Below the pieces are notes generated by a model that made no database searches, had not been told where the DNA came from, and saw only the letters and a list, made by a program, of their open reading frames with translations. This document shows positions 1-13,110 of a stretch of DNA of 64,000 nucleotides, piece by piece. Each line of letters begins with the position of its first letter. Position 1 is the stretch's first letter. The DNA is from Malurus cyaneus samueli (Eukaryota > Chordata > Aves > Passeriformes > Maluridae): the NCBI GenBank assembly GCA_009741485.1, contig CM019236.1:41588805-41652804 (forward strand), in the 5' to 3' direction. Made by a program: the position numbers and the translations under genes.

Positions 1-3000
1 TATGTGTTCAGTTACAGCTCGCATCACTATGACTCACCAAAAATCCTGCTTTGCCTGACTTGAGTGCTAGGCAGTTTGAGCAAAAACATTCCCAGCTTCT
101 TCCTTGAGGCTGAGCCTGTGGTTGTGCCTTTCTTCTGTCTAAATACAGAAAGCACAAAGGTCATAGACGATGTAAAGATCTTGCTCCCAAGTCCTGGTGA
201 GATTTACTGCTGTATGAATGTCAGCTACATACTTGGCCAAGGTGAGACCTCCCACAAGTGCTGACTGTATGAGCAGGATTTGCAGAGCTGAAAAGAAATA
301 TTTGCTTTGGAAAACAGAAACTGTAAAAATCAACACTAAAAATAAGTAAATTCCAATTTTGACTAATCCAGGGATTTTTAATTTTTTTTACATTAAGCAG
401 AGACTCCTGTCATGGTGGCCTGTGAAGGCTTGAGTACACCAGGCTGATTTGAATCACTTGTCTGAACATCACAGTTTCACAAGGCGATGTTGTTGGAATT
501 TGAAATACAAGTTTTTGCTTTAAATGCATCTAGTCTGATTTCTTTATACTCCTTTATTGTTAGACCTGGTTTTCTGTAAAAGGAAAAGTTGGAAAACTAG
601 CTGGTTCTGGAAGGAGTCACTCAGACATGAATTTTGGTACTGCCATAGTTAGCCCAAGAAGCAACCTGTCCTGGACTGTAAAAAAAATTGAGGGAAAAAG
701 CCCCTACTCAACTATCCTGCCTTACTGAAGTTCTCAGGGAATCCACATTTCTCTGTAGTTTCTGGTCAGATTTTGTATGCAAGGGTGTGCTTCCAAGATA
801 TTCACATGAAAACCAACGCAGTTCTGAACCTGGTTTCAAAACACATTGCCTCCCATCTTCTTAAAAAAGCAGTTGTCTCATATTGTGCAGCACTACACTC
901 TCTTCTTCCTACACCTGTTGAAAGCATCCTTTCAGTACTGTTTAATTTGGTTTGTTTAGTTTTTTTTGGCTTCTCCTTATAAATGCTTATCTTTGGTTGT
1001 TTGAACTACTTTCAGTGAAAATAGGCATATTATTTTGGAACTCATTAGACAATACATAAGCTTGGGCCTTCACCTCTGAGAGTCCCATCTGACATAGAAT
1101 ACAGTAGAGACTACCACAGCAATAAAAGACTCCAACCCTCTCCTACAGCAGTCTGAGGTATTTTTCATGCATTTTAAAATGACTGGAATACAATTCTGGA
1201 TTTTTTGATCAAAATTGTCATACCTGGTTTTTCGTTATCCTGGAGTTTTGCTGTCACAAACCTAAGAAATAGATCAGCGGTATAGTTTAGATGGGTTTGG
1301 GCAATGACAGGGGAATAATTAGAGCACTTCACCGCAGCACCAAATGTGATGAGAGAATCACCTGGATGTGGGTACAATTATATTCAGGATCTGGTATGAA
1401 AGACCCAGTCCAAGTCCTGTGCTCTTTATTCTACACCTCAAAGTGTCTTGACCCAGTTTCAGATCAGGTTTACTATCTGGGCTTTCTGCATTACCACAGA
1501 TGAAATATCAAGCAGAAACTTTGTTGTCAGCTACTGATAGTTATCCCTCCCCAAGCCACCAGGAGCTGCTGGAGCTTTTGCTAAGCCTGTCTCTGCTGCA
1601 ACTTAATTTTCACACAGCTGTATATCTTGCAGCAAGCCTGCATCTTCTTATCTAAAAAGAGGGTATTGTCAGTAAGAAAGGTGGACCACAATGGTTGAAT
1701 CTTGTGAAGATTGAATTACATTTGCATTTGCAGTTTGCAGTCGATAGAACTGAGGATTCATTTTTGATTTGACAAAGGTGGTAAGTTAGAAGATTACAAC
1801 ACTTCTTTCCAGCACTGACAAAATGGTGATTATTTTGTCTTGAACTCATTTCTATGGGTTTTAGAAGACTAGCATAGTATATTGCTCCCAAAAGCAATGA
1901 GTTTAGCAAAGACAATCAATTAAAATCAAATAGAAAAGGGAGTCTAATAAAAAGAGGCTGCTTTCAGACTGCCTGTGAAGAAATCTGTACCTTGACCCCT
2001 CTAATCAAAGTTTTCAGCCCAGAGGCTATGTCTGCCTTATGTAGTGATGCTCAGTTCCTGGCTAAATTGGGCTAATTTTATTTTTATTGTTTGGTATATT
2101 CTTTATTCTCGTCAGGTGTCCACATTTTATTGAGCGTCTTTATATATTCATTGAAGATAGCACAACTATAAAAAAGTTGACAGAAGAGATTTAAAAGGTT
2201 ATATTTAGTTCCTGAGAAACATTCTTCAAACTTTCTCTGAAGTCACTGATCTCCAAATCACCTCAACATACTTTTCACACTGCTGTTCATCAGACAGTCC
2301 ACAGTGGTATACAATTCTATCTGTGCCTGCTTAATAATAGGGAATTGAGAAGATGTCATTTTGGCTCTCTTCTTTCCTCTCTGAATTACTACCTCTTTGT
2401 TGGTTTTTTTTTTTTTTTTCAAAATGAGTTTACGTAATTTTCCTTCCCCATGCTTTTTGCCAGTGTTTTCATTTTATATGAAAATATAAAATGCAGCAGT
2501 GAGTACCGCTTTGACATCAGGCTATTTCTTTTTTTAGTATCTAGTTGTTGTTTCCTGCTGTCTCTTTTTTTCTTAACAGCTGCCTCCTAAAATAACAATA
2601 TCTTTTATTCAGCTACTTGTGCATAGTCTGTATGATAGCTGTTTTTCAATTTCTCTAATAATAATATGCCTGACTGGTAGCTTCCTAATCTTCACAGCAT
2701 TATTTTTCAAGAAAATATTTTCTATTAAGTGTAAAGTGTATGAAGATTTTCTTCTGAGGACTTTTCATTTTTAAATGTGTTTTCTGTTTAGTGCTTTTTT
2801 TCAGGAGCTGTCTCTGTTCCATCTCCTACCATCAACAACATAGATTGAAGATGTATTTGTTTGTGTTTTATGTTATCCCTGAAAAGTTAACTGCTATAAA
2901 AGTGTGGTTTGTTGTTGTTGTTGTGTTTACTTTTTTTCAATTGAAACATTTTAATGTACCTGAAGCATTGTAGATGACAGAAGGAAAAAACGATGTGGGC

Positions 3001-3939
3001 AATCTCATTTGATTGATAATTCTGTATTTATCTCCAATGCCTTTTAATCCTTTATCTTTAAAAGACCATGTCATTAATATGTTTAAAAAAGAATGGCAAA
3101 CATCTGATTAGACAGTAGTGTTAAAGGTGCTTTTGATATCTAAATTTTATTTTTTTTCAAAGTGAAATAAATATAGATTTGCCATAATTTTGCAGAAACC
3201 ATACAATTAAAATTTTCTTCTAGGAATGAAGCTTCAATTTTGAGTATGTCAGCAAAACCTAAGAGATGGATGTACGTGCCTAACAGCAGTATTTGGGATT
3301 TGTATTTTAAATTTTTTTTCCCTTGGATCATTTTCAACTTTTTCTTCTGCCAATGCCCATTCTCCATAAGTCTCTTAATGCCTCTTTCTGTGGGGCTAAA
3401 AAGGACCCTAAAAGATCTGTCATGCACATTTCATTGAGGTATCTTTGGCCCTTTTTCGACAGCTGCTTTCAAAACTGCTTGACACCCTTACTGCAACCTC
3501 ACTGGCCAACGCTAAATCTCTCCACACTAACCCTGAAGGAGAAGTGCAGCATTACTGCTGGAGAATATGTGCTTAACTTGGTGGGGAACTAAGGCAGACT
3601 GCAGCATTTACTCTAAATGCTGTGTCATTCTAAAGTTGCATTACAGAACAGAGAACATGAACTCTTTCTCTTTTCTCTTCTTTGTTATAGGAGGCTTGTA
3701 TATTTATTACCCTGAAGGATGATGCCTTGGCCACAATTTTTCATTTTGAGACCAAAGGTTTCTGGTGTTTAGCCCCAAATGTGAAGACTCTACTGCTGGA
3801 TTATTTTTTGTTAACCTTCATAGAGTTCTGTTCTTGCTAGCACACTAGCAAGTAAATCTTGCAAGCCCAACCAGATCTCTCTGTAAGATGTCCCTCTCTT
3901 CTAATATATCCACCTCAACACATCATCATCATACCTAGT
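1..3939. other. Gene-free AT-rich sequence
   Basis: I see no supportable gene here. Open frames are short and show no codon bias or splice context. The stretch holds a 16-nt T run at about 2404-2419, a short GTT repeat at about 2908-2924, and otherwise unremarkable single-copy AT-rich sequence. It could be intergenic or intronic. Confidence 0.6.
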
Positions 3940-4045
3940 GAGGATCCTTTCAATCCCATCATGTCCAAGTCGTTCATGAAGTCAATGGAGATGTTGAACA
4001 GCTTGGGACCCACTATTGCTCCCTGGGGGACCCCACGTGACAGTA
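3940..4045 (-). mobile_element. CR1 LINE fragment, reverse-transcriptase region, antisense
   Basis: On the plus strand the words 'gttcatgaagtcaatggaga', 'gatgttgaacagc' and 'ccctgggggaccccac' match the remembered antisense of the avian CR1 ORF2 reverse-transcriptase region, so the element lies on the minus strand. It is a short, diverged, 5'- and 3'-truncated piece. The next CR1 piece (4541-4815) is also antisense but represents a more 3' part of the element while lying further right. The two are therefore not in the order expected of one split copy and are probably independent insertions. Confidence 0.7.
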
Positions 4046-4540
4046 TGAGAAAAAAATCCCATGTTATTTCTCAACCTATACTTCTAGAAGTTCCTACATA
4101 GGAGAGTTGGTGCCTTTATTTTCAGACCTAAGTGCGGACGTAAACTCAAGTAATGAAAAATTATTGGGCCAAATCTTTCAGTTGAAAGAGAAATGGGGAG
4201 TCCCTCTTTCTTCTTCCCTATCAATGTTCTGTGTGCCCAGGAAGGATTAGGAGAGGGAGTGTGAGTGGCTACAAAGCTTTTGAACAAGCTTTTGACAAGT
4301 GGCATCTTCAGAAGTAGCCTGGCACCACGGCAGTGCATGTGGGAGAGATGAATGGGGAGCAGGGAAACTCCAGCAGATCTTCTGGTTTGTCTGTGAAGAG
4401 CCCTGGGTCACTCACAAACAGAATATTGATTATCTGCTTTTGTCTGGGAGGCAATATTGCTGATGTGGCAGTTTATTCAGGAGCATGATTTTCCTGCCAA
4501 TTGAGGAGTAAAATAAACTGCTATATTCCCTTTGTCCTGC

Positions 4541-4815
4541 AGAATTATAGAACAGTTTAAATTGGAAATGAGACATATTCCAATCCTGCAGCCATCTAAG
4601 TGGTCCTTCACCAGACACTTGCTTCAGCGTGTCCATTTTCCTCTTGTACTGGGGAGGCCAGAACTGGACACATCAATCCCAATGTGATCTCACCAGTGCT
4701 GAATAAGGGGAAGGGTCTCTTACATGACCAGTTGGTGATGTTTTTCCTAATTTCCTAACCCATAAGGCTGCAGGTCTTTGCTTTTAGGGTGCATTAGAAT
4801 TGCTGTTTCACACTT
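4541..4815 (-). mobile_element. CR1 LINE 3' end with internal deletion, antisense
   Basis: The left edge 'agaattatagaacagttt' is a decayed antisense CR1 terminus. A little further right, the text around 4580-4700 ('gcagccatctaagtgg', 'gtactggggaggccagaact', 'gatctcaccagtgctgaata') follows the familiar antisense CR1 body. The part of the 3' region normally between these two pieces is missing, so the copy has an internal deletion. Similarity fades near 4815. Divergence is high, indicating an old, inactive copy. Confidence 0.75.
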
Positions 4816-5085
4816 GGAAAGCAGCAAGGCCTGCCCAGTAGTCAGTCTTCTGACCAGCTGTTCAGAAATCCATTCCACGGAGTTGAAAGCGCATTCTGCT
4901 ACATGAGCTGATTTTCAAATGCACCAGGGCTTACACTCTTTCATCTTGCTGTCAGGACATTCTACACAGCACAGAAAGCAGCTCAGCAAGCGAATGTAAC
5001 CCCAGGTGGGCAAAGCCTGAAAAATGAGTTAAATATAACTTTATGAAATAACTGTATGGCCATGGCAATAGTACTCTTATGTTTG

Positions 5086-5136
5086 TTTTTTTTTTTTTTT
5101 TTTTTTTTACTTACTTACTGCTCTTTTTTTTTTTTT
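5086..5136. repeat. Poly-T tract with ACTT repeat
   Basis: A run of 23 T residues is followed by about three ACTT units and then a second run of 13 T residues. This is simple sequence. No retrocopy sequence is recognisable beside it. Confidence 0.9.
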
Positions 5137-8100
5137 AATTTTACTAACTGCCAATGAGACAAAATGCAAAGAAAGAGACCCATACATATGGAAGGAGATT
5201 GCTTTTCCTGGCAACAAATAAACTTAGAATTCTTCTCTATAACTGAGTAATACCCACACCAATACATCGTCATTGTTTATTTTTGCATCTTTCCATTGCC
5301 AAAAGGAAATATAAAAGTGCTGCTGTCTGAATGCTTCTGTCCTCACACAGTTCTCTGGGATGGGAAATGTAAGTCTTCTAACATTACTACTTATTTGGGG
5401 GAATAAAACACGCTCTAAAATAAAATAAAAATTTAAAATGCAGAATCAAGCATGCATTTTCTGTTCTTAAAATTGTTTGCACCCTTCAAAGAGGCAACAT
5501 CCTGAAGATGACCACCTGGGGCCCTTTGCAACACTACTGATGGAATGGGGGTATTCTGCAATTTCAAAGGACCACTGCCCAGTTAAACTTTAGAGAAACT
5601 TTACTTACCCATATAACAATTTTGCTTCTGTTAATCTTTTTAACTAATATAATAAATGGTGTTTCCTCACCATAAAAAGACAACAACAAAATTTTTGGGA
5701 AAAAAAGATGACCTGAAGATTTTATAAAATGAACAGCAATTTTGTTTTGATAGAGAACTTGGAGCTGCAGCTGCTGTAGTTTAAGAATTAACCAGTCTGT
5801 CTTTTCTCTGTTTCTAGCTGTGGTAATTATGACTTACAAGAATTTAAAAAATGCTCAAATCTCACTCTAGATTTGTGAATCTTTTTCTGATTATGTTACT
5901 AAGTAGCAGGAAGGATGCAGTAGAAATTTAATATGTGCTTTAGCATAAACAATATTTAATATAAAAAGAACAGGAAAATTGAGAAAATATTAAGGGAAAA
6001 ATTAATATGCAGAAGAAAAAAAAATGTAGAGGACTGTCATAACAAAAGACCTGACAAATGGTGAAATTATGGTTGTGTAAGAACTTGATTTGTCCTAATG
6101 TGTTCCCGCCTTCCCTGAGCAACTAACAGCATGATGCCATCATACGGAAATGTGGCTAAACACAAAGCCTTTTTTTCCAAGGCGTAGTTTGTGTTAAAGC
6201 ATTATAAGAACAATTGAGGTTTTCCTTGTGAACTAACTGAGTAGTCTTACAATGTCATCCTTTAACTCAGTTCTCAGATCAGAAGGGCTGATTTAAGATG
6301 AGGGATGGATCTGTGCTTGGAAGATACCACCATGGGAAAAGGCTTATGGAGCACCAGCCCGGGAGAGGGTAAACCAGACAATAGCAGGATTTAGAGTCAG
6401 CTGTCAGCTTATTGATGACAACTTATGGGAAATAATTTGATATTAATAACAGAGCTGAAATACAATGTTCAGCAAAGCCTGGCCTGCTCTTAGTTCCAGA
6501 GTTTAAGTTGTGAGAACATGCATTTTCTATGGATAAAAATAGATGGTTTGGACTTTAAACCTGAGAAGAATTTTCTCCTTCAGTGGCTTCTGCTGAATTA
6601 AAGGAAATGGTGATTGCTATAACTTGCATATTTGCATTTTAAGGAGTATCCACAGAGAGTCCATGTCAGAGCTGTTCTTCCTTATTTGTGAGCTGCAGAA
6701 ACAAGTCCAACATTGTTCCTTGCTTCAGTTTTCTTCAGCATTGAGGGAAGATGAACTGAGGAAAGAGAGAGTGGAGAGGTGGTTACAAATTGCTGTGAAT
6801 GGATAGATATAGGAGATCACAGCTTGGATGTAAATGTGGTTGAATGCTAAATAGTTTCCCTGCTACTAAGACCCATTATGTGGAGGAAACATATCACCAA
6901 GCATTACCAATTTCATATAGATCATGCATGTCATGTATTTATATTTTAGTTATATTAGCCAGAGGACACAATGAGCATTTATGCTTCTTCTATGCCAGTT
7001 TTATTCTATCTTTGTGAAAACACATGATGCCTGTGGCAGAGAGCATGTAGTTTGAAAATATCTTGAATAAATATAAAATAGAAGAATGAATTAGAAGGAT
7101 GCAGTATTTTAAATTCTATACTGGCAGCCTGAAATTTGGATTCATAGTGTTCTGGTGTGCGAGCAGATACACACTTGCACATGGAGCTCAGGGACAGTGG
7201 ATACATGCTGGGATATTTGGCAGCTTAAGCCCAGTGATGGCTAGTTGACCAGAAAAGAGAAAATTATAATTGTGTGATATGCAAAGTTGAATTATACCCC
7301 TAAAGAGAGGTGTATTGATGGTACTACCTCCTGATGTTAAACAAGGGGGGGAAACAGTAGCACTGATGAAAGTACATTTGGCACATTTGGCTTTATTTTG
7401 GGTCACAAGAGTCTGAAGCCCTCTCCGTGGCACGCAGCCACACACCCACCTAGAGGCTCCTTCACTCCCCTGGTGTGGGACAGTGGAGGGAATCACAAAG
7501 GCAGAAGGGAGAGAACTAGTGGGTCATGGTAGGGACATATTTGTAAGTGTAGGAGAAGAAGGAAAAAAAACAATGTGATGGAAAAGCAAGCACAGCACAC
7601 TGATGACCAATCACTTTTTGAGCAACAGCTGCCTTTGAAAAGCTGTCCTGATCTTCAATTGCTGGGCATGATGTCACATCATACAGAGCATCTCTTTGGT
7701 CAGTTGGAGCCAGCTGTACTAGTTGTGTCCTCTCCCAGGCTCTTTTCCACCCTGACCTGCTCACAGGGGGAACAGAGAGCGGAGCAGAGAAGGCCTTGAT
7801 GCATTGTCCAGCAACAGCCAAAATGTTATTGTGCTATCAACACTGTTTAGATTGTAAAGGTAAAGGACAGCACAATAGGGACTTCCCCAAAGAAAATTTA
7901 CTCTAATCCAATCACACCCAGTACACTTTGTCAAGCAGACTGTCTGGTGAAACCAGTACCCAACATTCATTCCACCTGAGAATATTCATTATCTCAATTT
8001 AAAAGCCTAATTTGATGTACCTTAGGATGTTCTAGTTGTGCTTTCTTTAACTGCTGGAGTTTGACATATTTGAATTCAGATACCAAAGAGATTTCCAGCA

Positions 8101-9026
8101 TGACTGAAATCTGAGGTCTCTGATCTACTTCTCCTATCCATGATTTTTCTATTCACTGTGTAGCTTTTGCAACGATAATAGTGAATGAATGCCATTCAAA
8201 CTTACAGAAAAGGATACAGTAATGGTGAAACCAACAAAATATTCTAAAATGAAGTTGAAAAAATAGAATGAAAACTTCCTACTTCGTTATAATGAGTAAC
8301 CTGTGTGTAATGCTCTCACACAAAAAGAAAAACATGTTGCTGAAGGTAAATTCTAATACACAAAAAGGTTGCATTTAGTTTGACAATTGTTTTGCAGAGT
8401 GAAGACTTTGAAAGTCAACAGATATCTCTTGCAACAGACATCTCTTCACTCTGGAAAGGAATTGAGGTTTTCCTAGACTTCTACTTCCTTTGAATTTTAC
8501 AATGATACAGATAAATATGTATGTTTTAGTTTGGCTAGTAACCATGGTGACAGATACATAATTCATACAATCCTTTGCACCACTCCGCTTTCTTTATTAT
8601 CAGAAAATGAACATAAATTTAATTATATCACTTGGGAAATAAATGTGTAGGAAATCACTTGGCTTTGCCCTTTGGTGACACAGTACCACATGTATGTTTA
8701 AAAGCAATTACAGCTCCTGTCTTTAAAGTGAAGGGGAATGTTGTTTTCTTTTCCCCAAAATTGTTTTCCAGGATTCTCTGCCAATTTTATCCTTACCAAG
8801 TATGTTTAAATATTTTTGTCTATGCTTCAGCATCATAAGGCAGGCCATTAGCACAGCTATTGGCTCTATTGACTTCTGAAAGGTCAGTATTATAAGACTC
8901 ACATCAAAGGTGTTCCATGCTAATAACCGTGAAACTGCTCACAGTGATCTGTGGGTTGTAACTGGACAAGAATTCAGTAGAAACAATAGGGACAGGGTTT
9001 CAAGCTTTTTCACCAAAAAGAGACTC

Positions 9027-9066
9027 TATGCTAAAATAAAAAGGGGCTATATGCTAAAATAAAAAG
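9027..9066. repeat. Short direct repeat, period 23 bp
   Basis: The 17-bp word 'tatgctaaaataaaaag' occurs at 9027-9043 and again at 9050-9066 without mismatch, separated by 'gggcta'. It is a recent-looking local tandem duplication with no other visible role. Confidence 0.9.
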
Positions 9067-11215
9067 AATTTCACAAGAAGTGATGTTTGTGAGCTGTTTC
9101 CTCTGAACAGGTGTGCTCACTTTTTATGTCCCCTTTACAGACATAAAACAAAACCATTCAATAATCTGCTCGAAAGTTTTGTTTTCAAGTTTCCTTTATA
9201 TCTTGTGCTTTTCCTTGCATCTAACACAAGATTTATTTCGCTTTGCTTTGTTATTTACTTGCCTTCCAGTGTATGCCTTATATATTTGTTTCCCATACAA
9301 CCATAATGAATGAAGTTCTTCCCTTTTCCACGCTTTCAAACTGTACTTTATTTCCAATGGGAATGCAGGTAGGATAGCTCTTACACACAGGACTTCCCTG
9401 TTTTCACATAAAAAAAAAAGTATTGTCCATGAATATAAATTTATGTGAAACAATCTTTTGAATCCCTGTTGTACATGAAAGAATGTAAATCAGGATAACA
9501 GTACTATGTAGCACTTAAAAAAAATTGTATTCCAACATGAATTCTTTTCCTATCTCTAAAAGCCTACTTATCCTGAATACATAACTAAGGCACAAAACCC
9601 CAAAGAAAATTATATAATAAGAAGAAAATAAATTGAATTATTTCGAAGAGCAGTTCTTGTTACTATCTTTCTCTTTCATCTCTTAGATTCTCTGTGACTT
9701 AACCTCATTTCTCAACTTCTGATTTGTCTGAATCTTGCCTGACATTACAATGAAGCGGACAGAGTGTGCATCAAATACCAATGTTAACTTTAGCTGTACT
9801 TTATGTAAGAAAGGATCTTTTTGTAGGAGCTGTGCAGAAACTTGGCAGGAACTCAGACATAATATCCACAGCTCCAAAGTGAGGCTCAGGCTTCATATTG
9901 CCAACTCCTTGAGGCAGAAACATTGTCCCAATTTGTGCCCACCCAAGAGTGGCAGAGGCTCCTTCTGTACTGGAAGCAATCTGAGTTTGCCTTTAGGAGT
10001 ATTAGTCCATGTCACAGATTTTCTAAGAAGATGACCTTTCTGAATATTTAATGAACTTATTTTTTTCTTGTCTGAACTAGTATTTCTATTCTATGTTTAA
10101 TGCCATCTACCTTCCCATATGTGGGCACGATTTGCAAGATTGTATTTTTGCCATAGCATTCTGCAGTAGTTTCAGTTTGTGTACCTTTATCTTCTATTAG
10201 TTTCTCCCTTGTCCTGATATCCTCATAACAAAAAAAAAATCTGTGTTTTACAGAAAGAGCAAGAATTAAATTCCTTTAATTTTTCAAGAATACACAGTCT
10301 CTTACTGAATCCCAAAACGAAGCAAACAATAATTCTAATTAAAATTAGCAGAGTTTCTGAAAAACATGAATTATTTTTGATTGCATTGTTTCTCATTAAC
10401 ATTTTCCTTAAAGTACAATTCGTTGGGTCACTCAGGAAGGTCTGGTTGGTGCTCAGTCAGCTCCCTTTCTGCTCCCTCTAATAGATGGCAGGGTGGTTTG
10501 GTCAAGGATCACTGTCAGAAAGAAGCTACAATTCTCACAACCATGTGAAAAGGAAAAGGAGCTGGTGACTCTGTATTACAGGAGAGAGGACAGCAGCTGA
10601 GGACAACAGGCAATGATCAGCATGGGGTGAAGTTTGAAAGGAAAGGATGCAGCTGTGGGTAGTAGCCTAGGAAGGATTTAGGATCTTTAAGCAGATCCTT
10701 TGCAGATAACATTAAATGAATTAATGTTTAATGTCCTATATAGTTTATTTGTTATGGTTTTCTTTATAGCTTAGCAATTATAAAACATTTGATTAGTTTT
10801 TTGATATATCATTAAACCCTATGTCAAATGAGCAAGTACAGAAATAAAACATCAGGTTCATTTTACACTTTTGCACTAAGCAGAAGTGGTGTCACTCTTC
10901 AAAACATGATCTCAGTGCACTGATCATATGTTCTTCAAAACATAATTTGAAGTCTCAAAGCCTTTGCCAGATACCTTAGATAAGTAAAGATAAGTTTTAA
11001 AAATAGATGCAAAGCTAACTAAGAGTTAAATGCTGTGGGAGTAAAAGTTTTGCCTTCAAAGTTTTAATAGCAGGACACCATGGTGGCTCTGTACCTGGGC
11101 TATTTGTTCTGTCTCTAGATCACGTTAGAAATCTCAGTCAGTCTGAATATTGAAACAGGAGGGTTAGTATGGCCAAGAGCCACATTTAGGGGAATTATCC
11201 CTGTCTCTGTGCAGA

Positions 11216-11345
11216 AGGCAGCCCGCACCCCACATGAGTGATCAGCCAACAGAAGCGTCTCTCAGGTCTGGCTGAGTGCCATCGCAGCGGCACACGAGAT
11301 CTGCAGCTTTGGAAGCTTCACAATCGCTTGGGTGGGAAGAGAGAA
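11216..11345. other. Small CpG-containing GC-rich patch
   Basis: About six CpG dinucleotides fall within roughly 130 bp of otherwise AT-rich, CpG-poor sequence. The patch is too short for a CpG island. It could be a decayed repeat, an exon or a regulatory element. No open frame or promoter motif supports a specific choice. Confidence 0.3.
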
Positions 11346-11386
11346 GGCCAGAACTGGGTCACTGGTGTGAGAACCAGCCACATTTT

Positions 11387-11410
11387 TTCCACTTACTAAA
11401 ATAAGTGGAA
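11387..11410. repeat. 9-bp perfect inverted repeat
   Basis: 'TTCCACTTA' and 'TAAGTGGAA' form a perfect 9-bp stem around the 6-nt loop 'ctaaaa'. It is short enough to be fortuitous. Confidence 0.8.
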
Positions 11411-12985
11411 GTATTCACTGTGGGCATAAAACAGCACATAAAAGGCACAAAGATAAAATGCAGCAGAAGGTGCAAAATAACACATATGGTTGTTAAGCCT
11501 TGGTACTTTTAAAGATGACTGTGAATTCAGTTTTGAAGACAAGGCATCTTTTTGTGGCTCTGTTTTCCACATAGATTTTACAGAAGAAATGTCTAAGCTC
11601 TATGTTAGTAATATTTAGCAAAGAGAATATTCAATGCATACCTGTATTTTATTTTCCTTAATGAGCAAATTATATTTTCATGAAGTAATCCTTTATACTC
11701 AGGCTGTGTAATACAAGATGACAGATAAACATTAACCACATTTAAAGGTAAAATTTTTTAAATCCTCAGATTTTTATTTACTTCTTTTTCAGGTTATCTT
11801 CCTGAATTACATAAAGTTTAGAAAATAGAAGACGGCAGGGAAGTAATTCCCTCCAAAGCTTTATTTCTCTTTTGTTTTTGCAAAGATATGAATGGATTCT
11901 GCAAAGGCCCTGTCAAGTTCCCCGTATATTACACATTAGTCAATCTATAACTCTTCCTGCCCCCCATGTTACTTCTTCATGAACTCTCTGGTGTTCCTCA
12001 GGCAATAGAAAGGTGACAGTAAGTTCAATTCAATAAAGATTACAGACCTTCTGCTTGCCTCACGCGAAGGAAATTGAAAAACATCTGTCTTTCAGAACTA
12101 CTTTCTGGTTCCATTTCATGTTCCTTGTCCTGGGGTCTGCATTTTTGCATGTGAGTAATTCTCTCTTTTTGTATACTTTGTTATCAATATTGTTGCTGTT
12201 GCTATTGGTTTTCTTATCTCATTGCTGTTTCCAGTAAACTGTTCTTATCTCAACCCATGATCTTCACCTTTTGTGCCCCCAATTCTCCTCTCAGGCCATC
12301 TGTGCTGAGCTGGGGATTTAAGAGGTGGAAGGGGAAGCCAGAGAGTAGCAGTGCTGTTTGGAAACTCTCAGTGGGATAACTGAATTGGGAAGTACCCATC
12401 ATTCCTAAATGATGACACTTTACAAAGAAAAACATTACTTTAAAAGATATTTAGACTGCATTTAAAAGTTCTAAGGAGAGTCACATTTATTGGAAAGCCT
12501 GTTGAATAGTTATTGTGTAGGATTAACAACACACCAGTCAGACATGAACTGTTAAATTGAGCTTTGTATTTCCTCTTAAACTTGACTGGATTCTTTTGTC
12601 ATTCCTCAGTGATTAAATTAATGTTATATTTGCATAAAATTGGTAGAAGATCCAACACTTGCCTTTCTTTGCAATTTTTGAAATACAAAATATTTTTAAA
12701 CCTGGTTATTTGTAAATGATTAAAAAAATTAATATCAGCTGGGAAGTTGACTGTGAAAAGTCAAGTGTTCAATAAAGTGTTTAACTAATGCAAGAGGAAC
12801 TATTCAGGCTGCAATAAACTTTTCAAATGCCTGCTGCCATTCAAGATAGGGGAGAAAACCCCTGAGATATTTACTGTCAAAACAACTGGGGTTTTTTGAA
12901 TGATTACAGAAAATTAAGTGTTCCTATGTGTACTGTATACACTGATGCCTTCCTTCTCTTGCCCTTGTGCATGTGAATGCCTCAG

Positions 12986-13110
12986 CTACCCTCATGAAAT
13001 CCATGCACTGTGATACTTGCCCTTGGATCACTAATTATGTCATCAATAACACTGTGGAAGAAGTCAGCAATGTCCCACAAAGTCTGGATGTTGACATTGG
13101 GTTCATGAAG
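12986..13110 (+). other. Candidate isolated coding exon, unidentified
   Basis: A 125-nt segment is bounded by a splice-acceptor-like AG (pyrimidine-rich stretch near 12949-12966, then 'gcctcag') and a strong donor-like 'aag|gtgagt'. One frame stays open and ends on a codon boundary. It encodes a peptide containing 'CDTCPWITNYVINNTVEEVS', with paired cysteines and an Asn-x-Thr glycosylation-type motif. Third codon positions are richer in G and C than the flanks. The pyrimidine tract sits unusually far from the AG. I do not recognise the protein, and no partner exon was found, so this could be a real exon, a fossil exon or chance. Confidence 0.25.

Larger units (their letters stand above)
4816..11215. 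other. Gene-free AT-rich sequence with poly-T tracts
   Basis: No gene is supported. The stretch holds poly-T runs at 5086-5108 and 5124-5136 separated by a short ACTT repeat, and a 17-bp direct repeat at 9027-9066. The short open frames at 7.2-7.8 kb overlap on both strands and have no protein-like features. An open frame at 9735-10034 has paired cysteines but no splice or retrocopy context. Confidence 0.55.

Noticed and set aside
9735..10034. Cys-paired ORF resembling a zinc finger (C-x2-C-x5-C-x2-C)
   Set aside because: No surrounding zinc-finger structure, no splice borders, no codon bias.
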